A stretch of DNA of 6,285 nt from Pseudohongiella sp. (GCA_030652635.1 JAUSPW010000057.1:1-6285), one strand, 5' to 3'; shown: positions 1 to 6,127, counted from the stretch's first letter. Numbers and translations: made by a program. Notes: generated from the letters alone by a model not told the origin.

Positions 1-6
1 GTGCTT

Positions 7-975
7 TCAATCTGGAAAATATGCCCGAACCTGTTGAACATCTCTTTCAATTTGTTGAGTAAGAGCCTGTAACGATTCAAATTTCTGTTCTGCACGGATG
101 AAGTGACAAAAAACCACTGTCATCTGCGCCTCATAAATGTCTTTGTCAAAGTCCAGCAGGTGGGCTTCAAGCCAGGCTTCGTTGGTCATACGATCAACTG
201 AATCGGACTTATCTACCGATGGCCGATAGCCTATGTTTGCCGCGCCTCTGGCATCGATACGTTCGCCAGACACCGTTACAATCTGAGCCTTGCATGCGTA
301 CACCCCATGCAAGGGAATATTCTGACGATTAAGCGCCAGGTTGCACGTGGGAAATCCTAATGTCCGACCCAGTTGCCGGCCTTTAACTACTTTGCCGGCA
401 ATCGAATAAGGCCGCCCCAATAAGCGGGCTACCTTTTCAAATTCAGCGCGTAACAAGCAGTCCCTTACGTATGTGCTGCTGACTCTGACGCCTTCATAGA
501 AGCAACTTTCAGTCTGCACCACTTCAAACCCAAAGCGTTCACCATAACGTTTGAGCAGTGCAAAATCGCCGGCCCGTTTATGTCCAAACCTGAAATCATT
601 ACCCACAATCAGGCTTTTAATATTTAAACTGGCAATCAGTCGCTGTTCGATATAGGACTCAGGGCTTTGTTGGCTCAAGGCAGCATCGAAGCGCATCACA
701 TAGACGTAGTCAACACCCATGGCACCCAGCAACGCTACTTTCTCTGGCGCCTCACTCAAGCGAGGGGGACACGCTCGTGGGCTGCTGGCAAAAAACTCTT
801 CCGGATGTGGTTCGATCACAATAACCACAGAGGGCACAGCAAACTGTGCAGATTTTGACAGCAACTGGCTGACAATCTGTTGATGTCCAAGATGAACACC
901 GTCAAATTTTCCTATCGTTGCGACGCAACCACGCGCGCAATCGGGAAAAACGTCGGCCTCAGTAATTACCTTCAT
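7..975 (-). CDS. ribF: Bifunctional riboflavin kinase / FAD synthetase (RibF)
   Basis: This cytosolic enzyme phosphorylates riboflavin to FMN and then adenylylates FMN to FAD. The 322 residues match the usual family length of about 310-320. The N-terminal FMN adenylyltransferase domain shows the nucleotidyltransferase motif GKFDGVHLGHQ (22-32), EPHP (55-58), GNDFRFGHKRAGD (125-137) and the VSSTYVR segment (165-171). The C-terminal riboflavin kinase domain shows KGRQLGRTLGFPTCN (198-212), NIGYRPSV (247-254) and EAHLLDFD (270-277), with Glu270 the likely catalytic base. The stretch between NIGYRPSV and EAHLLDF seems a few residues longer than in typical RibF, and the usual DLYG reads DIYE. The ATG start fits the family N-terminus although its Shine-Dalgarno is weak. 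In many gammaproteobacteria ileS follows ribF, but only 6 bases are visible downstream here. Identification is very secure. Confidence 0.97.
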   Translation of the reverse strand: MKVITEADVFPDCARGCVATIGKFDGVHLGHQQIVSQLLSKSAQFAVPSVVIVIEPHPEEFFASSPRACPPRLSEAPEKVALLGAMGVDYVYVMRFDAALSQQSPESYIEQRLIASLNIKSLIVGNDFRFGHKRAGDFALLKRYGERFGFEVVQTESCFYEGVRVSSTYVRDCLLRAEFEKVARLLGRPYSIAGKVVKGRQLGRTLGFPTCNLALNRQNIPLHGVYACKAQIVTVSGERIDARGAANIGYRPSVDKSDSVDRMTNEAWLEAHLLDFDKDIYEAQMTVVFCHFIRAEQKFESLQALTQQIERDVQQVRAYFPD

Positions 976-1001
976 GAGTCTGGCATCTTGAAAAAAGCCG
1001 G

Positions 1002-1030
1002 ATTATAGCGCGTAAGCAGGAAAAATCTGC
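1002..1030 (-). promoter_or_regulatory. Possible ribF promoter
   Basis: On the minus strand a perfect TATAAT -10 hexamer lies at 1002-1007, about 27 bases ahead of the ribF start codon. The -35 position 17 bases upstream (1025-1030) reads GCAGAT, which is poor, so recognition would rely mainly on the -10 box. It could let ribF be transcribed independently of the small membrane-protein gene upstream. The call rests on hexamer matching only. Confidence 0.35.
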
Positions 1031-1037
1031 CTCGAAT

Positions 1038-1277
1038 TCACAACTTGCCACGATTTGTGTGATCCGAGGCCCTCAGTTTTGCTTTTCCTGCGACTGACAA
1101 CAGTCTGGCAAGCACCAACGCCCCCACAATCACCACAAATTGCCCTACCAATGTGTTCACAACAGAAATCGAATCCGGACGCATCACAATAAACCCCAGG
1201 TTGATCACCGTCAGCACCGCTGCCAGTAAACACGCCACCGCCAACACCAACATCACCATGCCAAGCAATCTGTTCAT
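1038..1277 (-). CDS. Small two-helix inner-membrane protein, unrecognised
   Basis: This is a predicted 79-residue inner-membrane protein whose family I do not recognise. Two hydrophobic segments (about residues 4-32 and 38-61) are separated by a short polar turn, MRPDS (32-36). A basic, hydrophilic tail follows (GKAKLRASDHTNRGKL, 64-79) and probably lies in the cytoplasm. The reading frame stays open upstream for 31 more residues, but the ATG at 1275-1277 is chosen because AAAGGAG (1285-1291) sits 7 bases before it, a near-ideal ribosome-binding site, and because the hydrophobic segment begins right after it. The gene lies 62 bases upstream of ribF on the same strand and may be co-transcribed with it. 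It diverges from the membrane protein gene at 1453. I infer no function beyond membrane location. Confidence 0.72.
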   Translation of the reverse strand: MNRLLGMVMLVLAVACLLAAVLTVINLGFIVMRPDSISVVNTLVGQFVVIVGALVLARLLSVAGKAKLRASDHTNRGKL

Positions 1278-1329
1278 TGATGCTCTCCTTTCCCGCAACT
1301 GCGCTGTTTTTGTTGTTACGCCGCTCCCG

Positions 1330-1358
1330 ATTATGGCAGTCACATCGTCACGGGACAA
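1330..1358 (-). promoter_or_regulatory. Putative sigma70 promoter of the small membrane protein gene
   Basis: On the minus strand TTGTCC (1353-1358) and CATAAT (1330-1335) are separated by exactly 17 bases. They match the -35 and -10 consensus at 4 of 6 and 5 of 6 positions. Transcription would start roughly 45 bases before the ATG at 1277, leaving a short leader that contains the strong AAAGGAG ribosome-binding site. Confidence 0.45.
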
Positions 1359-1406
1359 CTGGATCAACAAGCCCTTGATATGTATGATCGAGTTTTGCTC
1401 AATACT

Positions 1407-1424
1407 GAGTAGAAGACTCTACTC
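1407..1424. repeat. Perfect inverted repeat ahead of the 1453 gene
   Basis: GAGTAGA (1407-1413) and TCTACTC (1418-1424) form a perfect 7-bp stem around the 4-base loop AGAC. The repeat lies in the divergent intergenic region, 28 bases before the ATG at 1453 and just ahead of its AAAGGG ribosome-binding site (1437-1442). It could be an operator or a leader hairpin. There is no following T-run on the plus strand, so it is not an intrinsic terminator. Confidence 0.45.
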
Positions 1425-1452
1425 GCAGGGATTCATAAAGGGAAAACGCCGG

Positions 1453-1914
1453 ATGATCGGAAAACTGCTACTTACCTTAGTTGTGATCGCTCTGGCGGTG
1501 ATCTACCTGCGCAAACGTTACCAACTGAACCTTCAAAAGGACAAGAACAAGCGCAGTGCAGGCAGTTCCCTGCCTACGCCACTCAACAACCACTCTGAAC
1601 TGGAACAGTTCCTGACACGCGCGCGTAGCTCACAGTCGCCGGCTGCGCCTGTCACCGGCGCCCTGGCCCCCCGACTCAGAGCAATTTTGTGGATAGTGTT
1701 AGGTGGCTTGATGGTCATCGCTGCAACCGGCAGCTACCTGTATTGGCAGGATCAGCAACGACTGGTGACCGTGTTACTGCACCGCGATGTTAACGAGGCT
1801 CCTGTGATTTACCGGGTGGAAAAGCGCAACCTGGGTGACAAGGAATTTGTCACGGATGCCGGTATACGGGTGACCGTATCCGCAAACGAGCGCATGGAAG
1901 TAGTCGGGCTTTGA
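1453..1914 (+). CDS. Two-helix membrane protein with a C-terminal soluble domain, unrecognised
   Basis: This is a predicted 153-residue membrane protein that I cannot assign to a named family. Residues 3-19 form a first hydrophobic helix, followed by a basic, polar linker (about 20-76) rich in Lys, Arg, Gln, Ser and Pro. A second helix spans about 77-97. A soluble domain of about 55 residues at the C-terminus looks like short beta strands (LVTVLLHRD, APVIYRVEKR, EFVTDAGIRVTVS). The basic linker is expected to be cytoplasmic, which would place the C-terminal domain in the periplasm. The frame is open much further upstream. The ATG at 1453 is preferred because it places the hydrophobic helix at the N-terminus and has AAAGGG ten bases upstream. 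An in-frame ATG at 1384 is an alternative. No catalytic motif is seen. Confidence 0.72.
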   Translation: MIGKLLLTLVVIALAVIYLRKRYQLNLQKDKNKRSAGSSLPTPLNNHSELEQFLTRARSSQSPAAPVTGALAPRLRAILWIVLGGLMVIAATGSYLYWQDQQRLVTVLLHRDVNEAPVIYRVEKRNLGDKEFVTDAGIRVTVSANERMEVVGL

Positions 1915-2108
1915 GCGAGCAAACTCATCGCATCCAAGGGCACTAAAGGCAACTATCGTTCAGCGCTGTCCACTTATCGCGCAAAACTCCCCTGCTGCAG
2001 ATGGTTCTGTTAAGCTGAATTTACTCAGAAATGGCGCGACTCCTGATTTTGGTATCCCGGCCATTGCTTACTGCACGACAGACACAACCGGCTGACACCA
2101 CCAACCTT

Positions 2109-2822
2109 ATGAGCAAGCACAAATACCTATCACTGTTATCTAATATCATCCTGCTCTGCTGCATGATGATGGCGCCGCTTGCCTCTTACGCGCGCGACCG
2201 GGTGACCGAGGTCAAACTTGACGATGGCAGCACAGTAAAAGTATTTCTATTTGTTCCTGAAACCAGTGGCGATGGACCCTGGCCGCTCTGTGTACTGATG
2301 TCGGGTGGCAGCGGCAATGAGTATGTTGCGCGAGCGCAGTTCTGGCTGGGCCGCGAACTCTCGGAGCATGGCTGGATGATTGCGGTGCCGGTTTCACCAA
2401 CTAACACCCCCTTCACCGGAGAAAACGGTCAGAAAATACCCAAGGTCATTCACGAATTACAAAAAGAATCTGACATTCTGGACGGAAAAGCACTGCTGGT
2501 GGGGGTTTCTACCGGGGGCAGCTCCGCTCTTGAGATCGCGGCCCAACAACCCCATCTGTATCAAGGTGTTGTTGCTGTACCCGGCATGCTAAAAGATCTG
2601 TCTTTGATCGGGGACATGAAGAACTTGCCGGTCTATCTGCGTATCGCCAAAGATGACCTGTTTCGCTGGGATCAGCGTATGCCTGCCCTGGTCGAGGCCT
2701 TGGAGGCAGGCAGTGCCAGAGTGAATGCCAAACTTTCAGAAGAAGGCAAACACGTATTTCGTCTGGACTGGGATCAACTCGAGCCATGGCTCAGCGAACT
2801 TCGAAGTCAGCACCCGCTGTAG
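2109..2822 (+). CDS. Secreted alpha/beta hydrolase (predicted serine esterase-like)
   Basis: This is an exported hydrolase of 237 residues with an alpha/beta fold; its substrate is unknown. A Sec signal peptide is clear: Lys3 and Lys5, a hydrophobic core at about 8-25, and a likely cleavage after Ala28 (SYA/RD). The oxyanion-hole region is MSGGSGN (64-70), and the nucleophile elbow is GVSTG (132-136) with Ser134. The acid is probably Asp182 or Asp183 in AKDDLF, and the base is His215 in EEGKH. All three triad parts come in canonical order and the length fits a minimal hydrolase. The mature protein should act in the periplasm or outside the cell. The frame extends upstream to an ATG at 2031, but that would bury the signal peptide behind 26 residues. 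Neither start has a visible Shine-Dalgarno. The gene lies 66 bases upstream of the PII gene on the same strand. Confidence 0.85.
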   Translation: MSKHKYLSLLSNIILLCCMMMAPLASYARDRVTEVKLDDGSTVKVFLFVPETSGDGPWPLCVLMSGGSGNEYVARAQFWLGRELSEHGWMIAVPVSPTNTPFTGENGQKIPKVIHELQKESDILDGKALLVGVSTGGSSALEIAAQQPHLYQGVVAVPGMLKDLSLIGDMKNLPVYLRIAKDDLFRWDQRMPALVEALEAGSARVNAKLSEEGKHVFRLDWDQLEPWLSELRSQHPL

Positions 2823-2888
2823 AGAATTCAAATCTGCCGTGCTAAAGTCCCGTTACTGTTTTGAAAAGCGTTTGGCCGGAGCTGTTGG

Positions 2889-3227
2889 ATGAAACTGATT
2901 ACTGCAATTATTAAACCATTCAAGTCTGATGATGTGCGCGAGGCGCTGTCTGAACTGGGTGTCAATGGCATGACACTAACTGAGGTCAAGGGTTTCGGGC
3001 GTCAGAAAGGTCATACCGAGTTGTATCGCGGAGCGGAATATGTAGTGGATTTTCTGCCCAAAACAAAAATTGAAGTGGCTGTATCAGATGATGTTGTTGA
3101 TCAGGCGATTGATGCCATCTGCAAAGCAGCGAATACCGGACATATCGGTGACGGCAAAATTTTTGTCACACATATCGAACAAAGCATTCGCATCCGCACC
3201 GGCGAAACCGGCAACGAAGCGCTTTAA
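2889..3227 (+). CDS. Nitrogen regulatory protein PII (GlnB/GlnK family)
   Basis: This is a 112-residue PII protein, exactly the family length. PII trimers bind ATP/ADP and 2-oxoglutarate and control targets such as NtrB, glutamine synthetase adenylyltransferase and the AmtB ammonium channel. The T-loop (about 37-55) is intact, with GFGRQKGHTELYRGAEY placing Tyr51 at the uridylylation site. The B-loop TGHIGDGKIF (83-92) includes Lys90, and the C-loop is RIRTGETG (101-108). Position 85 is His where the enteric proteins have Lys. The N-terminus (MKLITAIIKPFK) is GlnK-like, while the core (VVDFLPKTKIEVAV) also resembles GlnB, so I do not choose a symbol. No amtB follows, although glnK is usually paired with it. 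The start is supported by GGAG (2878-2881) 7 bases upstream. I found no convincing promoter or sigma54 site in the 66-base gap before it. The stop overlaps that of the convergent thioesterase gene. Confidence 0.96.
   Translation: MKLITAIIKPFKSDDVREALSELGVNGMTLTEVKGFGRQKGHTELYRGAEYVVDFLPKTKIEVAVSDDVVDQAIDAICKAANTGHIGDGKIFVTHIEQSIRIRTGETGNEAL
3224..3227. other. Shared convergent stop codons (TTAA)
   Basis: The palindrome TTAA contains both the TAA of the plus-strand PII gene (3225-3227) and the TAA of the minus-strand thioesterase gene (3224-3226, read in reverse). The two convergent genes therefore have no intergenic space and no terminator between their coding regions. Any terminator must lie inside the opposite gene, so the transcripts are expected to overlap at their 3' ends. 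Confidence 0.9.
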
Positions 3228-3673
3228 TCAAGACTTTCAGGCGACGCTGAACGCTTATCAACGCGCTTCAGCGTCACCAGCGCATAGACCATCTTTTTAT
3301 CTTGTTCGTCCAGAAACGTTACTGAAATCAGTGATGTCGATCGTCCTTGATTGATCAATTCCCCGCGCAGAATCATCCTTGGCCCCAACACAGGCTCTAG
3401 GTAATCAATCCGCATGTTTATTGTGGTTATCCAGAATTGCTCACGACTCGGGTACAGCGTACGCAGGGTATAAATTGCAATCATGTCCACATAGGTGCCG
3501 GTGAATCCGCCAAACAACTGCTGCCTGGGGTTGAGCACCTGATCCGGAATATGGGCATCAATAACAATCAGCCCTTTGCCTTCCTCAACAACTGTCCACT
3601 GTGGGGCTTCCAGTAAATCTCCGGCACAATGACCGGGGCGCATGAATATCGGTTTATGGTCTTCGTTGCTCAT
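3224..3673 (-). CDS. PaaI-like hotdog-fold thioesterase
   Basis: This 149-residue protein looks like a cytosolic single-domain hotdog thioesterase of the PaaI/YigI-like group, which hydrolyses acyl-CoA or aryl-CoA thioesters. The core motif is LNPRQQLFGGFTGTYVDMIAIY (47-68, given here in outline), where Asp63 sits at the position of the catalytic acid. Later conserved strands are INMRIDYLEPV (85-95) and GRSTSLISVTFLDE (110-123). The usual HGG of the family reads FGG here, with Phe54 in place of His, so activity or substrate may differ from classical PaaI. It is the last gene of the cluster that starts at 6127. Its ATG lies 8 bases after the stop of the barrel gene, which suggests translational coupling, as its own Shine-Dalgarno is weak. 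The natural substrate cannot be told from sequence. Confidence 0.85.
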   Translation of the reverse strand: MSNEDHKPIFMRPGHCAGDLLEAPQWTVVEEGKGLIVIDAHIPDQVLNPRQQLFGGFTGTYVDMIAIYTLRTLYPSREQFWITTINMRIDYLEPVLGPRMILRGELINQGRSTSLISVTFLDEQDKKMVYALVTLKRVDKRSASPESLD

Positions 3674-3681
3674 TCTGCGAA

Positions 3682-4701
3682 TCAGTTTCCAGGCAGGTCA
3701 AAAAAATACACTTCCAGATTCAACTGAACACGCGGATCCGCTTTCCAGTCATAACGATCTTCAAACAGCAACTGCGGCACAATCTCCATCACCAGCCAGT
3801 CTTTATAGATCGCTTTGCGGTACACCATCTGGGCATAGTAGTTATCAACGGTTTTGGTAGGCCGATTGCGACCAATCAGACCCAGTTCGTAGGTGAGCGT
3901 TTCACGTTCACCTAATGACTGAAACAGCGCAACGGACTGGCCGAATTCAGTCAAGCGCTCATCATGCCGGTAATTGACCTCGGACTCGACCCTGAAATTC
4001 AGCTCATTACTGATGGCACGGCTGAAAAACAAACGGGTGTCCTGGCCTAATCCATCGTTGTGGTAATAAAACGTGCGATTACTCAGGCCGAAAAACCAAT
4101 CATTGCCCAAATCCTTGTCGTAACGAATGCGGAATCGGTAAAACGGGTCAATCGGAATACTGGATTTGGCACCTACATCGTGATTGAAGCGCCAACCGTT
4201 GCGCTCTGGGAGTTCATAACTGAAACCACCCGTGAATGACGACGCGTTTATGTTATTCAAGCGCTGATCACGCAAGGAGTTCTGCTCGGTTGTTTCAGAC
4301 TCAAAAATCAGTTTCCAACGCTCTGAGGTGCGCGGCAAATCAATACGTCCACCAATTCGAATATTGGAGTAGTAGGTATCCATCCGGCCAATACGCTGAT
4401 TCAACCGCAGCCGCACATAACTCTCATTGGTGCGCTCGCCGATGCCTTCGCCTGCCAGCCAGTCATCGAGGCCACGACCAATTGAACCAACATCGCTGGA
4501 CAGGTCATCGCGTTGTGACTCAAGCCAACGCCAAGTCCGACTCTGCCCAATGTTGTCAAAGGCGCGTCCAAATAGTCCCGAATCCGTTTCAGTTTGTGGT
4601 TCAGTGACTTGTTCGGACGTCTGTGCGCCAGCCAAGGCGGACGATAGCCCTGACAAAAGCAGCACAATCAAAGAGACAGATCGGTTCAAGCTAGAAGGCA
4701 T
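3682..4701 (-). CDS. Exported beta-rich protein, predicted outer-membrane barrel, unrecognised
   Basis: This 339-residue protein belongs to no family I can name. It begins with a Sec signal peptide (Arg7, hydrophobic core about 9-20, probable cleavage after Ala24 in ALA/GAQ). A polar region of about 70 residues follows (25-93), rich in Asp, Glu, Ser and Gly. From residue 94 to the end there are about 13-14 amphipathic strands of alternating polar and hydrophobic or aromatic residues. Examples are SYVRLRLNQRI, WKLIFESET, FYRFRIRYDKD, WFFGLSNRTFYY, LNFRVESEVNYRHD, ETLTYELGLIGRN and VQLNLEVYFFD. Tyr, Trp, Phe and Arg are frequent and cysteine is absent. This pattern fits an outer-membrane beta barrel, although the last residues (DLPGN) follow the aromatic strand rather than ending in Phe. 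GGAG lies 4 bases before the ATG. The gene sits between the M56 protease and thioesterase genes, so its expression is probably controlled by the BlaI-type repressor. Confidence 0.78.
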   Translation of the reverse strand: MPSSLNRSVSLIVLLLSGLSSALAGAQTSEQVTEPQTETDSGLFGRAFDNIGQSRTWRWLESQRDDLSSDVGSIGRGLDDWLAGEGIGERTNESYVRLRLNQRIGRMDTYYSNIRIGGRIDLPRTSERWKLIFESETTEQNSLRDQRLNNINASSFTGGFSYELPERNGWRFNHDVGAKSSIPIDPFYRFRIRYDKDLGNDWFFGLSNRTFYYHNDGLGQDTRLFFSRAISNELNFRVESEVNYRHDERLTEFGQSVALFQSLGERETLTYELGLIGRNRPTKTVDNYYAQMVYRKAIYKDWLVMEIVPQLLFEDRYDWKADPRVQLNLEVYFFDLPGN

Positions 4702-4728
4702 ACTGCTCCATTTTCACAATATCTAAGA

Positions 4729-5703
4729 TCAACGATCAGAGGGATAAAAATTGGTTCCAGTTGAATCAACCCAAGCAATCAATTGCTCGGCACTATGATG
4801 CAAGGGATCCAATGCCAGCATCAGTGCGCTACATAACACAAGGATTATCATAAGCAACTGCCATGGCTGTAACCGATAGCGACTGTTTTGCGCCAGCAAG
4901 GCTTTAACGCGTAAGGCCAAGTCACCCCCATCAAATGCCAGACTTGATATTGGGTTGACTGAACTTCGCAGCAGCCGTCCTACATGTACCAGTGTTTCTG
5001 CAACAGACACAGCATCGTGTTTTTCAGCTGCCTCAAAATCACATGCTTGCTCACACAAGACCTGAAGATCACTGGATACCAATAATCGCCATCGCTCCGG
5101 TATCAATAACACAAAAACACGGCCCAGCAGTAGCCGCAAGTTATCGCGCCGACTCTCATGAGCACTTTCATGATCAAGGATAATGGCCAACTGCTTTGCC
5201 GTGCAGCCTTCCAGCAAACCTTTGCTGACAAAAACCCTGGGGCGCCACCAGCCCAGTGTAAAGACCAGAGGCACTTCAGAGGGCAACACACTGTAGCCTC
5301 TTTGGCTAACAGAAAGCGCGGACAACTGTCGCTGCATATCCGCACCTTTTGCCAGATTCCGAAAAAAATGAATCAACAGGCTGCCAATAACCACAATCGC
5401 CATAAGCACACCAAATGCAGCAAGCGCCCATTGCTCAGTGACAGGCGCATGCTGGATACAATTTTCATGACAATGCGGTGAGATCAGGGAATTTTCAAAG
5501 ACTGGTGCAAACAACATCAGACTGGCGAGCAAGGACAGCACCATTGGCGCTGCCCACCAAGTTAACAACAGATCAACACCATGGCGTGGATGCAGACGAA
5601 ACAGCATCGGTCTGAACAATGGATATACCACTCTAAAAACAACGGTCAGCGCGCACCACAGCGTCAACCAGATCAGTGAAAACGAACCCACCGTGTTAAT
5701 CAT
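4729..5703 (-). CDS. M56-family (BlaR1-type) membrane metalloprotease without penicillin-binding domain
   Basis: This 324-residue protein is the likely antirepressor partner of the adjacent BlaI-type repressor. Three N-terminal helices lie at about 5-26, 46-67 and 91-113. A cytoplasmic protease domain follows with the zinc motif HESAH (178-182) and RRDN (185-188). The downstream ExxCD motif (218-222) probably supplies the third zinc ligand, Glu218. A fourth helix lies at about 282-299 and leaves a periplasmic tail of only 25 residues. BlaR1 and MecR1 carry a penicillin-binding sensor of about 250 residues there, and it is absent. The basic loop between helices 1 and 2 (RPMLFRLHPRH) supports BlaR1-like topology and places residues 68-90, with the cluster HCHENCIQH (77-85), in the periplasm. 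The ATG at 5703 overlaps the repressor gene by 8 bases and has AGGAG just upstream. A GTG at 5739 is an alternative start, deeper in the repressor gene. Confidence 0.9.
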   Translation of the reverse strand: MINTVGSFSLIWLTLWCALTVVFRVVYPLFRPMLFRLHPRHGVDLLLTWWAAPMVLSLLASLMLFAPVFENSLISPHCHENCIQHAPVTEQWALAAFGVLMAIVVIGSLLIHFFRNLAKGADMQRQLSALSVSQRGYSVLPSEVPLVFTLGWWRPRVFVSKGLLEGCTAKQLAIILDHESAHESRRDNLRLLLGRVFVLLIPERWRLLVSSDLQVLCEQACDFEAAEKHDAVSVAETLVHVGRLLRSSVNPISSLAFDGGDLALRVKALLAQNSRYRLQPWQLLMIILVLCSALMLALDPLHHSAEQLIAWVDSTGTNFYPSDR

Positions 5704-6127
5704 GCCTGCGCTCCTCTTCCTGCTGCTTTCGCTTTTCACGAATCAGCTGCTCAAGGTTATCCAGTGATTTTTCATCCAGATCAGATGCGGCTTGCACGAA
5801 ACTACTGAGGATAGTTTCCATTTTGCCATCGTGTAACAGTTGAATCACATCACCCAAAATCCTGCCCAGCAGTCGACCGCGGGACACCGAGGCGTGATAA
5901 CTGTAAGCATGCCCTTGTTTGAGTCTATCAACGTAGGCTTTGCGATAGAGCCGCTCAAGCGTGGACTGCACTGTGCTGAGCGACGGTGCGCGATCTTCGC
6001 CCAGTGCTTCGCGAACCTGTCGCGCCTCCAGGTGAGGTCGTTTCCAGAGCGTTTCGAGCACGCGCAGTTCCAGCTCACCCAGATTGGTGCTCATGATGTT
6101 GGAGGCTGATTTGCCGGCAGTTGACAC
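5696..6127 (-). CDS. BlaI/MecI-family transcriptional repressor
   Basis: This 143-residue dimeric winged-helix repressor belongs to the BlaI/MecI/CopY family. The N-terminal DNA-binding domain spans about 15-80. It includes LGELELRVLETLWKR (16-30), the recognition-helix region LSTVQSTLERLYRKAYVDR (50-68) and the wing GHAYSYHA (72-79). The C-terminal helices (about 82-135, with LDEKSLDNLEQLI) form the expected dimerisation region and end in a highly charged tail. Ser109-Phe110 roughly aligns with the Asn-Phe bond cut in staphylococcal BlaI and MecI; that alignment is by eye. The start is taken as GTG at 6125-6127 because AAGGA (6135-6139) lies exactly 7 bases upstream. A TTG at 6143-6145 has no such site, and the ATG at 6092-6094 is preceded by no Shine-Dalgarno. 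It is the first gene of the minus-strand cluster and probably autoregulates through the dyad at 6227-6248. Confidence 0.92.
   Translation of the reverse strand: MSTAGKSASNIMSTNLGELELRVLETLWKRPHLEARQVREALGEDRAPSLSTVQSTLERLYRKAYVDRLKQGHAYSYHASVSRGRLLGRILGDVIQLLHDGKMETILSSFVQAASDLDEKSLDNLEQLIREKRKQQEEERRHD

Noticed and set aside
667..858. Plus-strand 63-residue open frame inside ribF
   Set aside because: It lies wholly within the strongly supported ribF coding region on the other strand and has no recognisable motif or ribosome-binding site.
1003..1233. Minus-strand 76-residue open frame overlapping the small membrane protein gene
   Set aside because: The alternate frame 1038-1277 has a near-perfect Shine-Dalgarno and coherent transmembrane segments. 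This one has neither and runs through the ribF promoter region.
1375..1406. Possible plus-strand promoter TTGATA with AATACT ahead of the 1453 gene
   Set aside because: The spacing is 20 bases and the -10 matches only 4 of 6 positions. A hexamer at normal spacing is worse. Too weak to list as a feature.
1961..1968. 8-bp palindrome CAGCGCTG between the 1453 gene and the hydrolase gene
   Set aside because: It is short, has no loop or T-run for a terminator, and a palindrome of this size is expected by chance. I see no convincing promoter or terminator in 1915-2108.
2872..2890. Possible sigma54 -24/-12 promoter (TTGGCC followed by TTGG) ahead of the PII gene
   Set aside because: The GG-to-GC spacing is off by one, the -12 GC is missing, and the site overlaps the ribosome-binding site and start codon, so it cannot promote this gene's transcription.
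4236..4726. Plus-strand open frames of 99-123 residues across the barrel gene
   Set aside because: Their composition is low-complexity shadow sequence opposite the barrel gene, which has a signal peptide and coherent strand pattern. No independent start signal was seen.
4729..5703. Reading the M56 protein as a true BlaR1 beta-lactam sensor
   Set aside because: The protein ends 25 residues after the fourth helix, with no room for the penicillin-binding domain and no SxxK/KTG-type motifs. No beta-lactamase lies in the window.
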